From the NCBI GenBank assembly GCA_020160755.1, contig JAIUPN010000010.1:62001-126000 (forward strand): a stretch of 64,000 nt of DNA, given 5' to 3'. This DNA comes from Pseudomonadota bacterium (GTDB lineage: Bacteria; Pseudomonadota; Alphaproteobacteria; Sphingomonadales; Sphingomonadaceae). Shown here piece by piece: positions 9,629-14,632 of this stretch. The notes beneath the pieces are model-generated. The model was given only the letters and a program-made list of their open reading frames with translations, had not been told where the DNA came from and did not search any database. Position numbers and translations under genes: made by a program. The number at the start of each line of letters is the position of its first letter. Within the stretch, counting starts at the first letter, position 1.

Positions 9629-10654
9629 TTACTGGTTCAGCCCGTGCTTCTTCAGCGCGTGGCGGATCTGGTCATAGCTCAGCCCCAGCGCTTCGGCGGC
9701 GACCTTCTGGTTGAAGCGGCAGCGTGCCATCGTATCGGCGAGAATCGCCTTCTCATATCCGTCGACCGCGGCGCGCAGGTCGCTCACCGGGCCGGGGGGA
9801 GGCGCGAGTGCCGGTGCGGCATCGGTCGCGGGTGCTCCCGCTGTTTCGTCCTTTGCGGCGGGCTTGCGCGTCACCGGCTGCCAGGGGCTGGCGAAGGGGT
9901 CGAAGCTCAGCGCATCGACCGGCTTTTCGGGGTCGGCCCAGCGATAGATGGCGCGTTCGATCACATTGCGGAGTTCGCGGACGTTGCCCGGCCAGTCGTG
10001 CCCTTCCATCGCCGCGAGCGCACGCGGGCCGAAGCCGGGCCATTCCTCCCAGCCGAGCACTGCCGCCATACGCTGGCCGAAATAGGTCGCGAGCACCTCG
10101 ATATCGCCTTCGCGCGCGCGTAAGGGGGGCAGGGTGATGACCTCGAACGACAGCCGGTCGAGCAGGTCGGCGCGGAAGCGGTTGTCGTCGACGAGCGCGG
10201 GGAGATGCTCGTTCGTCGCGGCGACGATGCGGACGTCGACGCGGATCGGGCGCGACGACCCGACGCGCGTGACCTCGCCATATTCGACCGCGCGCAGCAG
10301 CCGCTCCTGCGCCCCCATCGACATCGTCGCGAGCTCGTCGAGGAAGAGCGTGCCGCCGTCTGCTTCCTCGAAGCGGCCTGCGCGCGTGCGCGTCGCGCCG
10401 GTAAAGGCGCCCGCCTCATGCCCGAACAGTTCGGACTCGATCAGCGTTTCGGGCATCGCGGCGCAGTTCATGATCACATAGGGGCGGTCCCAGCGCGTCG
10501 ACAGGCGGTGGAGGCGCTCGGCGATCAGTTCCTTGCCGGTGCCGCGCTCGCCGATCACCAGCACCGGGCGGTCGAGCGACGCCGCGAGGCTCGCGCGTTC
10601 GACCGCGTCCTGGAAGGCCGCCGACTGGCCGATGAATTGCGTTTCGCGCTCCAT
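9629..10654 (-). CDS. pspF: PspF, sigma-54 activator of the phage-shock-protein operon
   Basis: A 341-residue AAA+ enhancer-binding protein without an N-terminal sensory domain, as in PspF. It has Walker A GERGTGKE, the sigma-54-contacting loop GAFTGA, Walker B GGTLFLDE, an arginine-finger region and C-terminal Fis-type helix-turn-helix (VAAEALGLSYDQIRHALKKH). An extended linker (about 265-300, Ala/Pro-rich) separates ATPase and HTH. The start is the ATG at 10654; a TTG two codons earlier is possible. It is divergent from the psp operon; in E. coli PspF is held inactive by PspA until the membrane is stressed. Confidence 0.93.
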   Translation of the reverse strand: MERETQFIGQSAAFQDAVERASLAASLDRPVLVIGERGTGKELIAERLHRLSTRWDRPYVIMNCAAMPETLIESELFGHEAGAFTGATRTRAGRFEEADGGTLFLDELATMSMGAQERLLRAVEYGEVTRVGSSRPIRVDVRIVAATNEHLPALVDDNRFRADLLDRLSFEVITLPPLRAREGDIEVLATYFGQRMAAVLGWEEWPGFGPRALAAMEGHDWPGNVRELRNVIERAIYRWADPEKPVDALSFDPFASPWQPVTRKPAAKDETAGAPATDAAPALAPPPGPVSDLRAAVDGYEKAILADTMARCRFNQKVAAEALGLSYDQIRHALKKHGLNQ

Positions 10655-10662
10655 TCCCAATC

Positions 10663-10690
10663 ATTGGCAAATTTTCCCGCTGATTGGCAA
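10663..10690. promoter_or_regulatory. Probable PspF upstream activating sites (two direct repeats)
   Basis: ATTGGCAA occurs at 10663-10670 and again at 10683-10690, exactly 20 bp apart (two helical turns), about 70-90 bp upstream of the sigma-54 promoter and right beside the pspF start. Position and phasing suit an enhancer bound by PspF, which could also autoregulate pspF. Confidence 0.6.
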
Positions 10691-10754
10691 GAAGAATCGA
10701 TCTCGTCAGTGGTTTCTGCATGAAGTTGCGCAGTTTTCCGTCCGTTCCGCCAAT

Positions 10755-10771
10755 TGGCACGCCTCCTGCAA
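10755..10771 (+). promoter_or_regulatory. Sigma-54 promoter of the psp operon
   Basis: TTGGCACGCCTCCTGCAA: the -24 GG is at 10756-10757 and the -12 GC at 10768-10769, with exactly 10 nt between them, as the sigma-54 (RpoN) consensus requires. The TGGCACG half is a perfect match. Transcription would begin near 10780, about 50 nt before the first small gene. Confidence 0.85.
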
Positions 10772-10830
10772 AGATTTCATCGAACCGGGGCATCACGCTC
10801 CGGTGCAGCGAAAAACAGGAAGGTTGATCG

Positions 10831-11001
10831 ATGAAGACGATGTTTGCCCAGGCCGCTACGTTCGCGCTCAGCGCGGTGGGTGCACTGGCGATTTTCGTCG
10901 GTGCGATCGACCAGCCTGCGATTGCCGCCAGCCTTGCCGGTTCCCCGGCCGGCCCGCTGACGGTCGCTGCTTCCACCCCGGCGGTCAGCGCTCTGGCCTG
11001 A
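10831..11001 (+). CDS. 56-residue membrane or exported peptide leading the psp operon
   Basis: A small gene read directly from the sequence: starts MKTMFAQAATFALSAVGALA, has one hydrophobic segment (about 8-26), then an Ala/Pro-rich end finishing STPAVSALA. AGGAAGG stands 7 nt before the ATG. The segment could be a cleaved signal (PAIAAS near 30-34) or a single membrane anchor. It is the first gene behind the sigma-54 promoter, ahead of pspA. I recognise no family. Confidence 0.65.
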   Translation: MKTMFAQAATFALSAVGALAIFVGAIDQPAIAASLAGSPAGPLTVAASTPAVSALA

Positions 11002-11007
11002 CCGGCA

Positions 11008-11051
11008 CTGGTGCCGGGGCACTCTCCCCCCTTGCCCCGCCCCGGCACCAG
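11008..11051 (+). promoter_or_regulatory. 12-bp perfect hairpin between the leader gene and pspA
   Basis: CTGGTGCCGGGG (11008-11019) pairs perfectly with CCCCGGCACCAG (11040-11051) across a 20-nt pyrimidine-rich loop, followed by CCTTTCTT. It could be an attenuator, a partial terminator or an mRNA-processing/stability element separating the leader peptide from pspA. Confidence 0.55.
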
Positions 11052-11100
11052 CCTTTCTTAAAAAGACAATGGTCTCAAGATTTTCGACAGGAGTTTCATA

Positions 11101-11763
11101 ATGGGTATTTTCTCACGAACCCGCGACATCATCGCCGCCAACGTCACCGACCTGCTCGACCGGGCCGAAGACCCCGAAAAGATGATCCGCCAGATCATCT
11201 TCGAGATGAACGAAACGCTCGTCGAAGTTCGCGCCTCCGCCGCCCGCACGATCGCGGACCAGAAGGAAATGCGTCGCCACATCGCCAAGCTCGAAAGCCT
11301 GCAGGACAGCTGGAAGGAAAAGGCCGAACTCGCGCTGTCGAAGGACCGCGAAGACCTCGCCACCGCTGCGCTCGTCGAAAAGCAGAAGGCCGGTGACATG
11401 GCCGATCGCCTGAAGGCCGAGATCGCCGTTCTCGACGACGCGCTGACCGGCTATGAGGCCGATATCGCGAAGCTCCAGAAGAAGCTTTCGGAAGCCCGCG
11501 CGCGCCAGTCGAGCGTCGTCAACCGCCTCGAAAGCGCCGAGAACCGTTACAAGCTGCGCGAAATGACCAACGGCGACCGTGTCGAAGACGCTTTCTCGCG
11601 CTTCGAAGTGCTCGAACGCCGCGTCGACGAAGCCGAAGGCCGCGCCGATGCGCTCAGCCTCGGCTACAAGAAGTCGCTCGACGAAGAGATCGCCGAGCTG
11701 CAGGCCGCCGACAAGGTCGCCGACGAGCTCGCCGCGCTGAAGGCCGCACAGGCCAAGAAATAA
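11101..11763 (+). CDS. pspA: PspA, phage shock protein A
   Basis: A 220-residue PspA/IM30/Vipp1 (ESCRT-III-like) protein. It has the N-terminal amphipathic helix (MGIFSRTRDIIAANVTDLLD), the conserved EDPEKMIRQIIFEM region and long coiled-coil helices to the end. Family role: it binds and inhibits PspF at rest, then binds stressed inner membrane and limits proton leakage. Length is near the E. coli protein. Its AGGAG site (11090-11094) is close upstream, and pspB starts 12 nt downstream. Confidence 0.97.
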   Translation: MGIFSRTRDIIAANVTDLLDRAEDPEKMIRQIIFEMNETLVEVRASAARTIADQKEMRRHIAKLESLQDSWKEKAELALSKDREDLATAALVEKQKAGDMADRLKAEIAVLDDALTGYEADIAKLQKKLSEARARQSSVVNRLESAENRYKLREMTNGDRVEDAFSRFEVLERRVDEAEGRADALSLGYKKSLDEEIAELQAADKVADELAALKAAQAKK

Positions 11764-11775
11764 GGAGCCGGACCG

Positions 11776-12054
11776 ATGGAAGAAGTCATCATTGTCCCGA
11801 TCGTCATCGGAACGCTCTTCCTCGGTCTGCCCTGGCTGATCCTCCACTACATCACCAAGTGGAAGCAGGCCAAGACGCTGACCGGAGAAGATGAACAGCT
11901 GCTCGACGAACTTTACGATACCGCACGGCGCCTCGAAAACCGCCTGCACACCGTCGAACGCATCATCAGCGCCGACCATCCCGACTTCCGCCCCGCGGTG
12001 CGTAGCGATGAAGAACTGGCGCAAATCGAAAACTATAAGACCAGGAGGAACTGA
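11776..12054 (+). CDS. pspB: PspB, envelope stress membrane protein
   Basis: A 92-residue protein with an N-terminal transmembrane helix (about 4-26), basic residues after it, then a cytoplasmic coiled coil (about 38-68) ending in the PspB signature RLENRLHTVERIISADHPDF. PspB with PspC senses membrane stress and frees PspF from PspA in enterobacteria. Residues 70-92 form a short polar extension. An AAGGAGC ribosome site precedes it, and the stop is one base from the pspC start. Confidence 0.93.
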   Translation: MEEVIIVPIVIGTLFLGLPWLILHYITKWKQAKTLTGEDEQLLDELYDTARRLENRLHTVERIISADHPDFRPAVRSDEELAQIENYKTRRN

Positions 12055-12055
12055 G

Positions 12056-12436
12056 ATGTCTGCCAGCCGCACGAAATTCTATCTCGACAAGCAGAACGCG
12101 AAATGGAGCGGTGTATGCTCGGGGATCGCGGACTATAGCGGGATCGATGTCCTCTGGGTGCGTGTCGGGGCGGTGCTCCTCACCCTGATGGGCGGTTTCC
12201 CCTGGACGCTGATCGCTTACTGGATGGTCGCCTGGATGGGCACGCCGAAACCCTTCGCGCTCTATGGCTCGACGGAGGAAGCAAAATTCTGGCAGGGTGT
12301 GCGTAGCAACCCGACCGCATCGACCCGCGACATCAAGTCGCGCTTCCGCGACATTGATCGCCGGCTTGCCGACATCGAGCAATATTACACCAGCCACAAC
12401 CGCCGCCTCGCCGACGAGATCGACGCGCTCCGGTAA
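12056..12436 (+). CDS. pspC: PspC, envelope stress membrane protein
   Basis: A 126-residue PspC-domain protein. An N-terminal region (FYLDKQNAKWSGVCSGIADY) precedes a hydrophobic domain (about 31-62) and a cytoplasmic tail (about 95-126) with RLADIEQYYTS and a final DEIDALR. That tail closely resembles those of several small proteins encoded downstream. The start overlaps the pspB end region (AGGAGG then TGAGATG), implying coupling. In E. coli PspC partners with PspB in signalling to PspA. Confidence 0.92.
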   Translation: MSASRTKFYLDKQNAKWSGVCSGIADYSGIDVLWVRVGAVLLTLMGGFPWTLIAYWMVAWMGTPKPFALYGSTEEAKFWQGVRSNPTASTRDIKSRFRDIDRRLADIEQYYTSHNRRLADEIDALR

Positions 12437-12489
12437 ATCCGGGCACGCGCCGACGGTCCGGGCAGGACTGGGCAACAGGGAGACGATAA

Positions 12490-12789
12490 ATGAATTTCGG
12501 TGGCACCACCTTTGTCCTCGCCATCATCGCACTGTCGATCGGCGGCTGGATGTTCACCACCTGGATCCGCGCCAAGCACGGTTATCCCGTCGAGAATGAA
12601 TGGGGCGGCACGGTTCATCGAACCGACCCCGACGCTGATCGAAAAATCGCCCTGCTGACCGATGACAACGCCAGGCTGGCGGGGCAGGTCAGCCGGCTGG
12701 AAGAACGGATTTCGGTGCTCGAACGCATCGCGACCGAAAATAACGGTCAGGCGGCGGAACTCGCCAACCAGATCGACCGCCTGCGCTGA
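12490..12789 (+). CDS. PspB-like one-TM coiled-coil protein, paralog 1
   Basis: A 99-residue protein. One transmembrane helix (about 7-25) is followed by TTWIRAKHGYPVENEWG (23-39) and a coiled coil ending LEERISVLERIATENN (70-85) and NQIDRLR. The positive charge after the helix predicts a cytoplasmic C-terminus. The ERISVLERIAT block matches the PspB tail (RLHTVERIIS). No family beyond this resemblance is recognised. It follows pspC by 53 nt with its own AGGGAG site, presumably on the same message. Confidence 0.75.
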   Translation: MNFGGTTFVLAIIALSIGGWMFTTWIRAKHGYPVENEWGGTVHRTDPDADRKIALLTDDNARLAGQVSRLEERISVLERIATENNGQAAELANQIDRLR

Positions 12790-12803
12790 GAGGATAGAAG
12801 AGA

Positions 12804-13121
12804 ATGAATCTGGATGTCCTGAACACCGTCGCCCCCGTCGCCGCGATCGTCGGCCTGGCCGGGGTCGCCGGATGGGTCTTCACGACCTGGATCCGCGTCA
12901 AGAACGGTTATCCGCTCGAAAATAGCTGGGGCAAGGCGATCTATCCGAAGACCAGCGACGAGGCGATGGAACGCGTCAAGCTGATCAGCCAGGAAAATGC
13001 CCAGCTGCGCGCCGAACTCGGTTCGGTGAAGGATCGCCTCGCGGTGATCGAGCGCATCGTCACCGACGAGGGCCACCGGTTGAGTCACGAGATCGAAGCG
13101 CTGCGGCGCCCGTCAAACTGA
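12804..13121 (+). CDS. PspB-like one-TM coiled-coil protein, paralog 2
   Basis: A 105-residue protein. The transmembrane helix (about 8-28) runs into FTTWIRVKNGYPLENSWG, nearly identical in position and wording to the preceding paralog, so these two arose by duplication. The coiled coil (52-101) ends DRLAVIERIVTDEGHRL then SHEIEALR, which closely matches the PspC tail (RRLADIEQYYTS, then ADEIDALR). It starts 14 nt after the previous stop with an AGAGGATAGAAGAGA leader. Confidence 0.75.
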   Translation: MNLDVLNTVAPVAAIVGLAGVAGWVFTTWIRVKNGYPLENSWGKAIYPKTSDEAMERVKLISQENAQLRAELGSVKDRLAVIERIVTDEGHRLSHEIEALRRPSN

Positions 13122-13158
13122 GGCGCCGAACCGAAGCGCCGAACCGAGGAACACGAAC

Positions 13159-13422
13159 ATGGAAGCCATCTTCATCCTCTTCATCGTCGTCGGACTGCCC
13201 GTCACGCTGGGCATCGGCTACGCCGCCTTCGAGCGTCACCTGAAGTTCAAGGAAAGGCAGCTCAAGGCGATCACCAACGAAACCGCCGAAAAGGCCGCAC
13301 AATATGCGGCGCAGACCGAACGGCTGGAGGCCCGCGTCCGCGTTCTCGAGCGCATCGTTACCGACAAGGGAATTGATGTCGCCGACGAGATCGAAAAGCT
13401 GCGCGACGCCCCGCTGAACTAA
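13159..13422 (+). CDS. PspB-like one-TM coiled-coil protein, paralog 3
   Basis: An 87-residue protein with a transmembrane helix at the very N-terminus (about 3-22), a charged stretch FERHLKFKERQLKAI, and a coiled coil ending RLEARVRVLERIVTDKG (55-71) and ADEIEKLRD. The size and layout are those of PspB, but it lacks the HPDF end. The VLERIVTD block is nearly the same as in paralogs 2 and 4. Confidence 0.75.
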   Translation: MEAIFILFIVVGLPVTLGIGYAAFERHLKFKERQLKAITNETAEKAAQYAAQTERLEARVRVLERIVTDKGIDVADEIEKLRDAPLN

Positions 13423-13451
13423 AACAAAGATATACGGAAAGGAACCTCCCC

Positions 13452-13715
13452 ATGGGCCCGTTTGAAATGGTTGTCGGCATCGTCCTGATCGTGACCATCG
13501 GCAGCATTGTCCGCGCCAAGCACGGCATCCGCCGCGATCACAAGGGCGGCGACTATTTTGTCGCCACCGACAATAGCGAAACCAAGGCGCTGCAGGCCGA
13601 AATTCGCGCGCTCAAGGATCGCATCCAGGTGCTCGAACGCATCGCCACCGACAACAACCGCGCCGTTACCCTCGATCAGGAAATCGAGAAGCTGCGCGAC
13701 AGCAGCAAAATCTGA
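13452..13715 (+). CDS. PspB-like one-TM coiled-coil protein, paralog 4
   Basis: An 87-residue protein with a transmembrane helix (about 4-20), then RAKHGIRRDHKGG (21-33), sharing RAKHG with paralog 1, then a coiled coil ending LKDRIQVLERIATDNNR (54-70) and QEIEKLRD. A GGAAAGGAACC ribosome site lies upstream. It is another member of the tandem set, with no independent functional evidence. Confidence 0.75.
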   Translation: MGPFEMVVGIVLIVTIGSIVRAKHGIRRDHKGGDYFVATDNSETKALQAEIRALKDRIQVLERIATDNNRAVTLDQEIEKLRDSSKI

Positions 13716-13738
13716 ACGCTGGCAAAGGAGCAACGCTC

Positions 13739-13984
13739 ATGGCCTTCATCACCCCGGACTTCACCGCCGCCGCCATCGCGCTCACCGCGCTGAGCATCGT
13801 CAGCCTCGTTGCGCTGCGCGGCTGGCGCGACTGGATCCAGCTCAAGCGCGAGGAACTTGCCGCGGGCCACGCGCCGCTCGCGCAGGACCCGGGCGTCCCG
13901 CACGCGGGATCGCGGATCGAGATCGCCGACCTCAAGGAACGGCTGCGCAAGCTCGAAGCGATCGCGGCGGGGGTCGACCTCTAA
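13739..13984 (+). CDS. One-TM short coiled-coil protein, divergent last member of the Psp set
   Basis: An 81-residue protein with a transmembrane helix (about 8-27), then RGWRDWIQLKREEL, a Pro-containing linker and a short coiled coil IADLKERLRKLEAIAAG (62-78). The KERLRKLEAIA block is a shortened, degenerate form of the shared tail; the TD and EIxxLR parts are missing. It is the last gene before the inverted repeat at 14005-14066, so it probably closes the operon. Confidence 0.68.
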   Translation: MAFITPDFTAAAIALTALSIVSLVALRGWRDWIQLKREELAAGHAPLAQDPGVPHAGSRIEIADLKERLRKLEAIAAGVDL

Positions 13985-14004
13985 TCCACCCCCGGTATAT
14001 CGCG

Positions 14005-14066
14005 CACCGGCCCGCTCCCCTGTCAGTCGCCATCCGTCCGGCGGCTGACAGGGGAGCGGGCCGGTG
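14005..14066 (+). terminator. Perfect 22-bp inverted repeat closing the psp operon
   Basis: Arms at 14005-14026 and 14045-14066 are perfectly complementary over 22 bp (left arm begins CACCGGCCCG, ends CTGTCAG) around an 18-nt loop, starting 20 nt past the last psp-associated stop. The only T-run is TCGTTTC after the right arm. It is much longer than a usual terminator stem and probably ends the operon, protects its 3' end, or is a mobile palindromic repeat. Confidence 0.65.
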
Positions 14067-14117
14067 TCGTTTCAGGCCCCCTTCCAACGGGACGGCTTCT
14101 GTGCGAGGGGCGCGGCC

Positions 14118-14528
14118 ATGCGCAGCCTGACCGATATCTTCGACGAATATGACTTCCTCGACGGCGACGATCGCTATCGTCTGCTGATCGAGCTGGGGCG
14201 GACGCTCGAACCGATGCCCGACGCGCTCAAGACCGATGCGACGCTCGTGCGCGGCTGCTCGGCCAGTGTCTGGGTCTATCCGGTGCCGCGCGAAGACGGG
14301 CAGCTCCATTTCCTCGCCGACAGCAACGCCGCGATTACCAAAGGCATCGTCGCGCTCGTGCTTGCCGCAGTGCAGGACAAGCCGGCCGGCGAGGTCGCGG
14401 CGATGGATGTCACGGCGGCGCTCGCCCCCTTCGATCTCACGCGCCAGCTGTCGTCGAACCGCACGCAGGGCGTGCCCAACATGATCGCGCTGGTCCAGGA
14501 CACCGCGCGCCGCATCGCCGCGGGCTGA
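14118..14528 (+). CDS. sufE: SufE-family cysteine desulfuration protein
   Basis: A 136-residue cytoplasmic protein that takes sulfane sulfur from a cysteine desulfurase (SufS type) for Fe-S assembly. The active-site loop VRGCSASVWV, with its Cys near 46, and the C-terminal SSNRTQGVPNMIALVQ are intact. The ATG at 14118 is chosen for its GAGGGG site and because the family begins just before DIFDEYDFLDG. No suf operon is nearby; it stands alone after the psp repeat. Confidence 0.92.
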   Translation: MRSLTDIFDEYDFLDGDDRYRLLIELGRTLEPMPDALKTDATLVRGCSASVWVYPVPREDGQLHFLADSNAAITKGIVALVLAAVQDKPAGEVAAMDVTAALAPFDLTRQLSSNRTQGVPNMIALVQDTARRIAAG

Positions 14529-14575
14529 CCCCGGCGCCGGGCGCGCCGGCCCCTTTCTTGATTTCTGCGATACAA

Positions 14576-14609
14576 AGAAAAAGGGCGCGGGAGTTGCCTC
14601 CCGCGCCCT
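14576..14609 (-). terminator. Terminator of the TonB-dependent receptor gene
   Basis: On the minus strand GGGCGCGGGAG pairs perfectly with CTCCCGCGCCC across a 4-nt loop and is followed by TTTTTCTTTG, 24 nt beyond the receptor stop. It is a textbook intrinsic terminator. Confidence 0.85.
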
Positions 14610-14632
14610 GATTTCGTGCCTGTTTCGTGGGC

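Noticed and set aside
10663..10682. A second sigma-54 promoter at the first ATTGGCAA repeat
   Set aside because: GG is present but there is no GC at the required 10-nt spacing, so it is better read as an activator site.
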